This document shows positions 21,830-33,800 of a stretch of 64,000 bases of DNA, piece after piece; within the stretch, counting starts at the first letter, position 1; every line of letters starts with the position of its first letter. The notes under the pieces are model-generated. The model was not told where the DNA came from. It worked only from the letters and a program-made list of their open reading frames with translations, and searched no databases. This stretch comes from Drosophila persimilis (Eukaryota > Arthropoda > Insecta > Diptera > Drosophilidae): contig NW_020825332.1 of assembly GCF_003286085.1 (NCBI RefSeq), positions 186,001 through 250,000 on the forward strand, written 5' to 3'. Position numbers and translations under genes: made by a program.

Positions 21830-24800
21830 TTAGGCGGATGAACTATCGGTTGGCAAGAGCGAGGCGGCGGCCTCGGCCAGCTCGATGGCTGCCACACGGG
21901 CCGCTGTCAGAGTCTCATCGGCGTCAAAGCCCGGCTTGTGCGTCGGCGACTGGCTGGGCGTGCAGTTGGTGCTCTTTGGCTTGCGGAACCAGTTGCCAAT
22001 GCGGCGTCGTCCCAGCGAACCCGTCGATGTCGTCGACAGCATCTGGGAGTTGTCCACGCTGGCGAAGCCATCGCGGGACTGCGATTTTTTCGGCAAAGTA
22101 TCGGAGAACCGGGAGGCTGACTTGGCCGGCGATTCCGGAACGGAGCTCTCCCCACTGGCCGATGTGCCGCCGCACATGGCGTGCTCAAAGTCGGGCAGCT
22201 CGTAGTCCGACTGATCGGAAAAGTCGCCCGGCCGCTCCTCGTAGTTGTACTCGAAGCCAGTCATCTCCGATACGTAAAGGGCCTTGCCGCCGAACTGCCG
22301 CTCGAGGGCGAGGGTGTTGAGGAAGCGGTGCTTGCGGTTCGCCGAGCGGAAGCTGAAGTCGTACCACTTGTCCCGCGACTCGCAGTAGATCCGCAGCGAG
22401 TTCTTGATCGTGTGCCCGAACATCTTGCCATCCCGTACGTTCACCACGCGACAGCGGTCGAGGAATATGCGCCCCTTGTAAATGAAGTGGCTGCGTTTGA
22501 TGATGTCGCGCTTGCAATAGACCAGCTGGTTGTCGAACAGGAACAGGGTGTAGCTGCTGTTCCACAGATTCTGCTTCTGGCGTGTGGCGTCCACCTGCAG
22601 GAAGAAGCGTGCGCTGTGCAGATGCAGTGGCGGGCCCTTGAAGTTCTGAAAGCTGGCCTGGTGCCTCGCAATGGTCTCGCTGTGGCGTTTGCCCTCATTG
22701 ACCGCCTCAGTGATGCCGCGCATGGCCTCCAGCGCCAGGTTTACGGTCTCGTACGTGTCGGGTATGTCCATCTCGTTGACGTCGAGCTGTTCGTAGTCAG
22801 GGGCCGAGGGTTTCTCAGCTTTTTCGCCATTGCTGCCCGTCTTGGCAGCAGAAGCACGCGCCGGCTTGATAATCTCGCTGAGGTGCAGGGGATAGCGGCA
22901 GATGCGTTGCACGGGAGCCAGCAGGTGGGCGGAGAGTGGCAGCTCGGCCAGGTTCTCCGACTCGCGGCAACTGGAAGGGCGATAAACTCAGTGTTAGTAC
23001 GCTGTTGACATAAAATCCGACTATCCGGTTGAACTCACTTCTCCAGAATGGTGCGTGCATCCTTGACACGATCGTAGGACTCCAGCTCGATAAGGGCCCG
23101 GGGATAGGCGTTGCAGTAGTTGGAGTAGCACAGGAATCCCTTGTGCTGTTTGGGGGGGGCGGATTACTGATCAGTCAATGGCTCTGGAGAGGGGAAATGG
23201 CAGTCAAGCACTCACCATTTTCAGAAACACCTTCGCGATTTGGTTCTGCTCGATTCCCCTGCGCAACGCCTCGAGGAACTTTTTCTGGAACTTGTAGATG
23301 GCCGCTATGTTCGAGAAGATCAGGCGGATGCTGTTCGGCGAGAATATGTCGATGCGCTTGCTCATGGCCGGCAGATACCTGTGGCGGGTCGGGGTTCCGG
23401 GTGTTAGGGTAGTTCTTATCACGAGAGCGAGGCCCACTTACCCGTCGCAAATGGCAGCCAGCAGCTTGACGTAGTTGACCTCCGTCTCCAGCAGCTCGCG
23501 CACAGCACTTCGGCGCAGGACGTTGTTGTCGCTGTCCAGCGCGTTCAGGGTGGGATACCCGTTCGAGGGCATTGGCGGGGACTCAATGACTATGGTGGTG
23601 ATGTTGCTCTGATCCGTGGTCATGGTGACGTCTGCCTCCTTGGCGAATTCGGCCACGGGCACTGGCACGGCATCGCCGTCCTCCCTGGCCGTTGCGGCTG
23701 CCGCTCGGTGTGCGTTGAAGAAGCCATCCGTCTCGGGGCACTGAATAATGCGCACGAACTCCTTCGGGAACCAGCCCAGCTCGGGGTCGAGGATCTCGTC
23801 CACGCGACTGGTCTCCTCCTTCTTGATGCGGCCGAACCACCAGGGTCCCACTTCCTTGCGCAGTATTTCAATCAGCATGCCGCGCTCCAGGCCCAGCTCC
23901 TGCGGCCCTCCGGCCGTGAAATTGTACAGCACCTCCGCGTAGATGGCCGGGTAGTGGTAGCCGCCAGCTGTGGATCAAGGGGAGCACCATAAGAATATTA
24001 GTGGATCAATTCTGGTCGAAAAGGGTAGTGTGTACAGACCTTCCTCGTGGGATGCCACGCTGTCGCTGTCGCTGTCCTCCATCTCCGGGCGGCCCATGCC
24101 GTAGGTTTCCAGTCCGTTGGGCTGGCTGAGCGATCGTGTGGGCAGTGACTCGGGCGCCTCACGCTCGACATTCTCAGTGCCCCCGATGTCCAGGTGCATG
24201 TGGTGCTTGGACCTCAGGGCGAAGGAGCCGAGGATGCTGCTCGCCTTGGCCGAGTTGGTGCGCCGTATGGTGCGCGGCTTGCTGCCAGCTCCTTCGGTTC
24301 CAGCGGACGTGCCGCCTCCTTCTCCTCCTCCGTCTCCCCCGCCCTGGGCACTCACCGCCAGCACGCGGGAGTACTGCTCGTCCTGCTCCAGCTCTATCTG
24401 GATGCCCGAGTCGCCCGAGTTGCACTTGTCGCGTCGGTTGAACTTGGTCTTGCGGCGCTCCTTCGAGGTGCGCCAGATGAGGGGTCCGAAGCGGTACTTG
24501 CCGGAGCTGCCATCGCCCCCGTCCGCTCCAGTGCCGTCGCCCGCCGCCGCTGGTGCCGCTGTTGTGATCGACACGGTCGGCGTCGTTGGCGATAGCTTGG
24601 GCTTTGGGGCGGCTGCTGTCGTTGCCGTTGCCGGTACGGGCGTGATGTGCAGTTGGTTCTTGTTGTTGAAGTTGTTAAACGTGCGCTTAAATTTAAGCAG
24701 GACGCCTAGGCCCACACCGCCCACACCGCTCACACCGCTGCCGCTGCCGCTGCCGGTGCTGCTGCTTGTGGCCACATTGGCAGCCCCGTCCGCCGCTGCC

Positions 24801-24880
24801 CTGCCCTCCTCCGGCGGCTTTCGCGACTCTGAATAGGGCTCTGTGAGCGAGGGACTCGAGACGGCGCGCATCTGCTGCGA
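21830..24880 (-). CDS. RhoGEF3: RhoGEF3 shared core: SH3, DH and PH domains
   Basis: Five exons (24880-24040, 23967-23442, 23378-23216, 23145-23039, 22970-21830). The first encodes a low-complexity Gly/Ala/Thr-rich segment with a KRTFNNFNNKNQ patch. The second encodes the SH3 domain (AEVLYNFTAGGPQELGLERG, then GPWWFGRI and LGWFPKEFV) and the start of the DH domain (ETEVNYVKLL). Two short exons carry central DH helices (RLIFSNIAAIYKFQKKFLEA; HKGFLCYSNYCNAYP). The last carries the DH signature LLAPVQRICRYPLHL, the PH domain (NSSYTLFLFDNQLVYCKRD to KHRFLNTLALERQF) and a Ser-rich tail ending TDSSSA. Catalytic DH residues appear intact, so the product should be an active GEF. SH3-DH-PH order is typical of Cdc42/Rac-directed ASEF relatives; the substrate here is not shown by sequence. 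Confidence 0.93.
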
Positions 24881-27800
24881 CTGCAAAGAGAGAGAAGAAC
24901 GGGATGGTTACTAGAGCCCGGAGCTTCGATCGAAACCACAAAAATGCTCGCCTCGCGGCTTTGTTTATGCCCGCGTGCTGGCACGGGTATTTATTATGGC
25001 AACAATGATATCAGCCATAGCTATCGCTGCTCTGCGGCTGGCGGTGTGTAATATCACAGGAATTTCAGTGGAACCCGAGCGCCCCGCCCCGCCCTGCCCC
25101 GCCCTGCCCCGCCCTGCCCTGACCTGCTCTTATCGATGTCTGTATCTCTGACGAAATATTGTTATTGTTGTTGCTTCGAGGATCAGGCAGGAGGAATAGG
25201 AACTGCTTCCATTAACTGGAATACAGTTTTTTATCGAGTTTTGCTTTCCGTTTGATAATCAAATTGATATGGCCTGGGCCTGGACGGGGGGCGGGGGGCG
25301 GTGGGCTCGGGCTTGGGCTCGAAAGCATGGCCAAAATACCCGCCGACTTATCAGACACCACTACGGACACACTCACGAGTCAGCGCTTGAATTTTTTCGA
25401 TAAGGTGTGGGGGGGAGGGGGGGACACGGGCCGGCTGACCTGGAGAAGGCGATGTCTCCACTTGTAGCGACGCTCGCTGGGCATGGCATCGCCGTCTGGG
25501 GGCACACCGAAGTTCGGCCTTCCGCGGGCCGATGGCGACACATTAGCCGGGGACGGGGCCGTGGCCGGGGCCGGAGCGCCAGTGTCGAAATCCCAGAACT
25601 TAATCAGGCCATAGGTGTCCATAAGCGTGGGTATTATCAGCTTCTTCATGGCACTTTCTCGCCGGAGAGTCCAGCGCAGGCCCAGTTGGAGGAGCACCCC
25701 GGACGAGGAGCACTGGCACTGGCAGGTGTAGCCGGGCGAAGCGATAAATAATAACTGATGGCTGATTGCTGATTGCCAGCAATTGAGGCGGCCAGCGGCA
25801 GTGCGAATGCGACTGCGAATGCGAATAGGCATTGACAAGTGCCGCGCTGAATGTCGTCGCACACGACGGCTCATTGTAGCGGGGGATATCTCATTAATGG
25901 ACATAAAGCCGCTGGCATGGGGCTCCCTGCGGCCCTATCTGCCGCTACCATTGTGTGGCCTAGACATGGGATCTGCATTCTGCACTCTGGGGTCTCCAGT
26001 CACCCGTCTGGTGTGAAGTGTTTTGATTAGATTAGCGCAGGAATTGCATGGCACGAGCCGCGCGATGGATGCCACTCAATGATGGCTGGACCTCTTGCCG
26101 GCTTTGTTTGGGGCCGATGGCTGGGTCAGTCCATTGTCAGTGACCCCGCCGCCGCGGTGGCCATCGCAGATGCCTCGGTCAATGCCAAACTGCAGCTGAA
26201 GCTCTTCCCCTTTGTCGCGGCTGATTGGTTTTTGCCTCCTCCTCGTGGCAGGACAATGGCAGGACTCTTAATTAACCCGCTTCTGGCTCAATTGCACTCT
26301 CCAGCGGAGCCGCTACAACGACTGATTGAAGACTTATCGCGCATCTGCTTCGGATTAGGGGCCGATGGTTAACAAGAAATCACAAGACACTCCCAGCCGA
26401 TCCCCGGCCCCCGGCAGAGACCCTGTTTTGGGGGAACACGTGACGTCTAGTCTCCCTCTCTCTCTGCGCCCCCCTCCCGCTGTTTAGCAGGAAAAACATT
26501 TAGTTTTATTTATGAGCGCAATGAACTTGGACTGCAGCGAGTGTAAACAGACCGGGAAACAGGCAGGAAACAGCCGCGGCCTCGAGTGATTTGGGAACAC
26601 ATTTTGACACCACCGAAGACATTAGGAACGGAACCCGAACGACGGGGATTTAGGCCGGGTTAAGGAAAGAGCTGGGAAATCCCCAGACAAGCGGAAGCAT
26701 GTGCTCTGCCTAGATCGATTCAGGGTCTTCTCGGACTCCAGGAACTGCCCAGACACATGACCAAATGAATTTCGATGCCGTGGACTCCATTCGATGCGAC
26801 TTTCAACTGCTTTCTGGGATCAGATTTCAGGTTCATTCGCATTCGCACTCGCACTCGCTAGAGCTTCCCGCGAGCCATGAGCCCAAGTCGGCCATGACTC
26901 CCCCTGGCTGCGGTTGGGCCGTCAATCAGCAAACTGGAAGTGCCACTCAATGTCTGCCGCCCCCCTGCCCCCCACTGGGAAGTCTTAAGAAAGCTTTGCG
27001 GTTGGCGGAATCGATAGGATGCCATGGTATCATCGCCTCTTATATAAAAGCCAGTCTATTGAACTCTTTCGGTGGAGTCCAACATGGCTGGAGGCATCTC
27101 CCAGATGTCTCTGAGTCTCTCGTAAAATAGAGTTTCATTATCCGAGCTTTATCGGCGGAGACTTTTTAAGAACTGGTGGTGTTCCAGCAGCTATTTTGGT
27201 CTATAAAAACTCCAACAATTTTATGGGGCAGCTCCACGGAACTGTTGTAATGCCACAGGGTGGCGAGGGGGGCAGGGAGGGTGGTAATAAACCAACAAAG
27301 TTCTTGCTCTTTAAAAGCGTTCAGAGTGCAATCAACGCCCCTCCTCGAGCCTGCTCTTGGCCTCAAGCATGTCGTGTGCTCTGCCCCAACACCGGAGAGT
27401 GACAGGAACTAAAAATATCCATCAACAAAGTTGAAACAGAAACAGAAACAGCAACGGAAACACAGCTGTCGCAGTCGCTCGACCGAAATAAATCAAATAC
27501 AATTTTTGGAGGCCAAACAGACGCCAGCTGCTGTCCGGGTAATGCGATACCGCACCTCTGCAGTCCTGCAAGGAGGCTATTCTTACTGCTACTCAAATAG
27601 ATATGTGATCGTATCTAGTGGCGGCTTTAGTGCTAGTATTTAGGGGCTGTCAGAGCTCAAAAACTTACCAGTCCGCCGGCAAAGGTGGTCCTGTTGCTCC
27701 TGGTTCCTACGACTTTGATTCCGTGATTTCCGGTTTTCGGCATGCTGCAAGGGAAACAGAAATATACGCTTTAGTCGGAGGAAACAAGCCGTATCGCGGG

Positions 27801-30800
27801 GATAATTATGCAAAATCTAGCGCCGCCGACAGTAGCAGATCGGGCTGTCGAGGGCAACAGGTAGGACGACCTCGCGGAAGGTCCCGAGGTAGACCTCATT
27901 AGCCGTTGGCAAAGGGTGCACAATGCAGGGCAATTTACAGCAGCAGAATTCAGAGAAGGATGTGACAGTGTTTCACGTGACATAAGGTTACGATTCTAGG
28001 GGGATTTTAGAGAGTAAGGCTGAGGGTAAGGGTAAGGGAACAAAGTGGCCTCAAAAAGGATTTCAAATGCAAACTTTGCCAATTACATTTCCCTCTGTTG
28101 TCGTATGCTTATTGTAAGCAAACATCGTCGTGTCCTGCCGTATCGATTCCGGGAACTCCGGGCACACAAAGAAAACAAGCAGGCAAACGGCCTAGGACGG
28201 CTCAGAAAGGACCCTGGATGTGCGGAGGTATTAGGAAGCAACAGGACATGATGGCACACAAAGGAAGGGAGAATGGAGAGTGCGAGCCTGCGGTGTCTTT
28301 GGATTTCCTTTCCCTCTGGACTCTTGCCAGGAGCAGCGGCAGGCCAAAGGAAGGTCAGGTCCTAACAAAAAACGGATTAAATCTATGGTGCGTGAAGGAA
28401 TGCAGTGAACAGATAAGCCCCGACCGATAGTCGTCTCTCGCTTTGATGTGCAGTGGAAGGAGAGCGACGCCTCGATTGAATGCCAGCCCCAGCTCGGGGC
28501 ATCCCATCCCCCTTTCGCAGGACGTCGTCTCACCGTTGCAAAGTCCTGAAGCGGCGACCCGCCGCCAGGGCCACGGCCTGCTTCCTGGGCGTGCCGTGCT
28601 GCGAAACTGGCGCTGACTTCGACCCGTGTCCGCGTGGCGGCTCCTGCATGTTGCTGCCTCTTCGCGAGACTTTGTTGCACTTTGGCGTGGCGGCGGCAGC
28701 AGCTGTTCGGTGGACTCGAGTCCTGGCCACTTCACCCGGCGATTCGATTTGCGAGTACGAGACACTAAACTGCGTCAGGACGGACCGCACGTGGTATGTG
28801 ACCATAATCAGAATGTTGCACGGATCGTACGGAGACTACGGATTCGCATTCCACCCCAATATCACGATGGATTTTCGTTGAGCGCTTGCCTGTGCGATTC
28901 GATCGGTTCGTCGTACGGATTCAGACTGATCTCAGCAGCGATTTTCACCCTGCTTTCCGACCGAAATAAGGGAAGGACTCGTACGCGTACCCTGCACGAG
29001 TATGAGTGTGAGTGTGAGTGTGCGTGTGTGAGTGTGAGTATCGGTTTGGTGGTGGCTTCCTTGGCGTGAAAACATCTGCCGCTGCTGGCAGGAAACCGGT
29101 TCCTAGTCCTGCCAGCCGCCTGGCTCTCCGCCTCTCAATTGGCATGTGGCAAACAATAGAGAAGCAAATTCAAAGGAGACCTGATCTATCGCAGAGCCAC
29201 GAAGAGAGGAGTCCCCTGCCGAAGCCCCGACAAGCCAAACCCCGAAAGGACTGGAAGATTCTCCACTTCTCTAGGCTCTCACAGAAGTGGAAACGTGGAA
29301 AGTTGATATTTTACCGGAAATACAGCAGGCGCCCCGAACCGCCGATGGAACACAGGATGTGTTGAGGGGCACTCACAGCACTCGCTGTTGAGGGGCAGGT
29401 GCAGCTGCTGAGATTGTGGCCCAAGGTTGAGGCAAGGCCCCTGCTCTGGGGGGAGCTCTGGATGTTTAACTAGGTGAAGTGCATGGTGCAAGGTGGGGTC
29501 AAGGCAGCGCATTCCCCGACTCCGACTCCAACTCCAACTGGAACTGCAAGTTGCATCTGAAACCGGTCCTCAATGTTGCAGGTCCGCGACGGGACAGGTA
29601 GCTCTGCGATGGGACAGCGCAGGGCCGCCGGTTACCTGGCCCTCAAAGACGCGCAAAATGCGAAATGCCAATCGCCAAGGGGAATGAGGAATAAGGATGT
29701 TCCGATAACCCCATGGAGAGCGGGTCCTACCTAATCCCAGCGTTTTGCCACGCCCAAAACTTCATTTAAGAGCCACAAATTATTGTTGAGCAAACAAGAG
29801 CCCAACCAAAAGAAAAGCTGAAGGCTCAGATGCATACAGTGCCGGACGTAAGTGACGCGATTTTCCAATAAATTCATAAATTTTCCAAACGATGGGCTTA
29901 TTTTTTAAAGCATAGCAGACCTGTGCTAGTAGTCCTAGATCCTATTCCCACCAACGAAAGGGGCACCTTCTGCTGCCGAAGACCGGCAAGTGCCAGCCCA
30001 AAGGGGAGGGGGTGTGGGTTCTTGGAAGATCTCAACCGATCAGGCCAGGCCTGCCCCCAAGCTTCCACCGAGAGACAATAAAAGAGAGAGAGAGACAGGT
30101 TTTTGTGTGTGTCTTTCAGGTTCTAGACACGGAGGATACGAAGATTGGGTCATGATAATCATCAGTATTGATTTGCCAGTACTCCAAGGCAATTACGACC
30201 CACTAGAGGAGTCGGTGTGGCACACAGCGTTCCTACTGCCTGCCACAGACAACAGGCAGACACTCCAGCGACGCACGAACAAAATGAATTATGGATGCCA
30301 GTCGGAAGCGAGTAGGAAGCCACAGGCGTGTGCATATTTATAAGAGAGAGGGGGGCAGGGGTAGGGGCAGGGGCAGAGCCAGAAGGAAGCTCCAACAGTA
30401 GTAGTAGTAGGTGGAGGGAATCATATTTGAATCAACAAAAGGTCGCTGGCAATGCCGATTCCTTGGATAGGTGTGTGTTTACCGATCAGAGAAAGGCCAG
30501 CCGGAGAGTGCGGAGAGTGCTGTGGTGTGCCACTTCCCATCCATCCATCCACCCATCCACCCATCAAACACAGAGTGTATTCTGTGCCGCCTGGCGCACA
30601 TTCATGAGTTTCTGAGCATTTCTGTGAGTCAAAGTGGGTTTTGGTTACGAATTTTGAATGTATAATTAACATTTTAACATTGAGATGAATCGAGAAAGCG
30701 GCAGGAAGAAAAAGAGAAAGAAAACGAGTGGGCACAGCGGGGGGAAGGAGGGGGTACAAGCACTATTAATAAGACGCAAGCACGCATGCAACAATTCTCT

Positions 30801-33800
30801 CCCCAACTTCGACACGCTCTGTTTGCCGACGAGGGGAATGGCGAAGGGGGAACGGGGAAGGGGGAAGGGGAGGGAGAACCGGCTCCCTCTGAAGCCGAGG
30901 CATTCTGTGTTCCGTTCTTCTGGGGCTGGTGGCTGGTGGCTGGTGTCTCTCCCAAGGATGGAGACTCCAATTAGTAACTTGCAAAGTTGATAATGGAGAA
31001 CAAGGGATACATTTTTATAAATATCAAATGTGTACCATATAAAGGGGGGTTTATGGGGATTTATATGTGGTGGGGGACAAACCAGAAATACTGATTATGT
31101 TGGGTCGTTATTTGCGGTTATTCGATTACGTGACGAATCCAATATGCACCCATAGACCCATACTCTGCGAAACGATCCGCAGCGTAGAGCTGCCCCTCGT
31201 TGCAGTTCCTTATTTGTGTGGCATACATATATTGCATGTACTATCACCACCTACCACATCGCCGTAAAGCCATATTGGATTGCACTGCGAGCAGAGAGAG
31301 AGCTGGTAATTACAGCCATGGGCTACACTCACGGGTTTTTGTCGCGTACTCGGAGCTGAACTTTCGCATGAACCCACGGAGTGACGAATACGCAATGGGG
31401 CGCCGTTTGCGAACTCTGCGATCCCCTGCGGTCCCAGTTAAGTGTCCGTTGAGCTCCGTTCAGCTAAAACAAGCCATTAAAAACCTTTGCAAGTTTCTCC
31501 GCACAATAATATGGGAATCGTGGAAGGAGAGCGAGCAGTTCTACGACTATTCGCTGGCGAATAGATGCAGGCACAAAGATCTCTCGGAGGAGAGAGCACT
31601 GTAAAAGAACATCCACGAGCATGAGTCCCTTCTTCATCGACGAGTAGAAAACCCCTTGCATCAACTAGTGGCGAGTCAAAGAGTAGTTTACAGCGAGTGG
31701 CGAATCTTTTAATCGATCAGCAGTGAATTTTTCTTCGACCGAATCGTGAGAGCGAATCAGCTGCTATCGCCGTGTGATGGCTCAAATGCCAAGGCCAAAG
31801 GTCAGGCTAGTTGAGCTGCAAAGCCAGCATAGTTCTTGGCATGTACTTGGTTTATTTAATTCCAGTTCAATGGGAGGCAAAGAGAGCGAGACACACGTAC
31901 AATTATGTACCTGAGTGCATTCACCTGTGTGTACGGGTATCCGCTGCATTAATGTGCGGGTTACAAATTTGGTTTCGGGATTTGAATGGGCCACACAAGG
32001 GGCATGAGGGGTACAGAGGTACAGAACTCAAGCAGAACAAGATACAAATTCTCGTAGATTACGAACCAACTACAAGACGAGTAAAGAAAAGACAAGGCAA
32101 ACATCACGAGAGTGCAGTGGAGTGGAGTGGAGAGGATGGTATTCCGTGGCCTGGTGGATGGTTAATGCTCGTTTCATAAATAGCCATGTGCCATGTGCCA
32201 TGTACATGGCGTACCATCTGAGAAATGCCCTCAAAACAACAAAAACAAGTGACGGCAGGCAGATGCACTGTATCTGGGGATGGGACTGGGACTGGGACTC
32301 GGACTGAGACTGGGATGGGGCAAACGCAGCAGCTGGTAAACTTGTTTGTTTATCGAGGGCAGACAGACAAGTCAGATGGCTGAAAATAGGGTCCGATCTG
32401 ATCTAATCCGATCTGATTTTTTACTTGAAACTTTTGACATTGATGGCGCGTACCTGGAAACGATTCTTGAAGTAGTTTTTACTGCAAATGAACCAGAGAT
32501 CCACTGCACAATCCCTGAAAAGCTGAAAAGCCTCCGGTCTCAGAGGCATATAGACACACGGAAATACCAAAAGAAAAACTGCATCATATCAGCGCCGTTT
32601 GAAAGCGAAAGTCTTTTCTCCGTACACTCTTTTTTTGTTTTTTTGTTGTGTGTTTCCTTTGTTTCGTATACATATATGTGTGTGTATTGTTAATTGCCAT
32701 TACGACTTGATTTATAGTAGCTCCAAAAGGTTATAGGCGCTGGTGGGCGTGTACTTTTTATGGGACAGGGATGTTTGCGCAATACCTGCGTTTCTGATGA
32801 ATGGCTGAACGGAGAGTAGAAACCAAATAAACACACAGCAATCTGATTGCGAGTCAATCTATGATTCACGTGCTTCTGGCTAAAAGAAAATTGTTCAAAC
32901 AATAAACTGGAAATAGCATTTAGAGCATTGAGTCCCGTGATAGCGAAATATGCGGTGCAGAGGGCACTCCTGTAGCGGCCAGGCCCGGATGGAAGCATAC
33001 AAGGTGGTCCGCAAAGGCAATGCGCCCTCTCTGCGGGTCCTATTTTGACCAGTACGGCAATGGCAATGCCAAGGAACAGTTTCAATAGATGAACTTGTCC
33101 CGACAGCCTCCAATATACATTTTCCATATTCTATTACGGCATATATCCATCTCTATCTCTGTCTCCCCTCTCACATCAAACAAGGCCTCACAGGGCTCTA
33201 AGTAGAGCCGAGCGTAAAATAAGACCCGAAAGAGAGTAAGCGGACCACCCTGTACAATTTAATCATGGACCAGGCTGTTGCACCTCCACGTCAGCTCTTT
33301 TAGACTGATTAGATGCTTGGAATGGATACTTATTCGCCTTCGAGTGGTTCCTTTTCTGTTTATTTGTAATGTGGAAAGTTTTGCTTGGCCTTTTTATCGT
33401 GTTATCGTTGCTGTTGCTGTTTTAATTTCCGCCAACGAGGATAAGGTGTCGGATGACAGCAGCTAATTATCGCCCAAAAACATGGATGAAGTTTTCGCAG
33501 CGATGCTGAGGCCCGCAGAATGTCTCGAGGAAGGAGTAAAGAATGCGGCTGATTGATGACAGGCACGAAGGTATCTAATTAGCTAAGCAGATAGACACCT
33601 ACAAACTTAATGACCACCCGGAGGGGGGGATGGGTGCTGTGGGCCGTGGGCCGTAAGGAAAATATTAATTAATATTCCATTAGCCCTGTTCCACGCATTG
33701 CGAATGCATCTTTGGCCCGAAAATGTCAAGGACCAGGGTAAAAGCAATCTCTTTGAGCGTCTTGGAATGGAACTTCCCCAAAGAGAGAAGGACACGCCGT

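Noticed and set aside
22181-23008. 275-codon plus-strand ORF
   Set aside because: Antisense to the DH-PH exon of RhoGEF3, which is unmistakable on the minus strand.
32690-33127. 145-codon minus ORF overlapping the MITE
   Set aside because: Half of it lies in the transposon relic and no protein family is visible.
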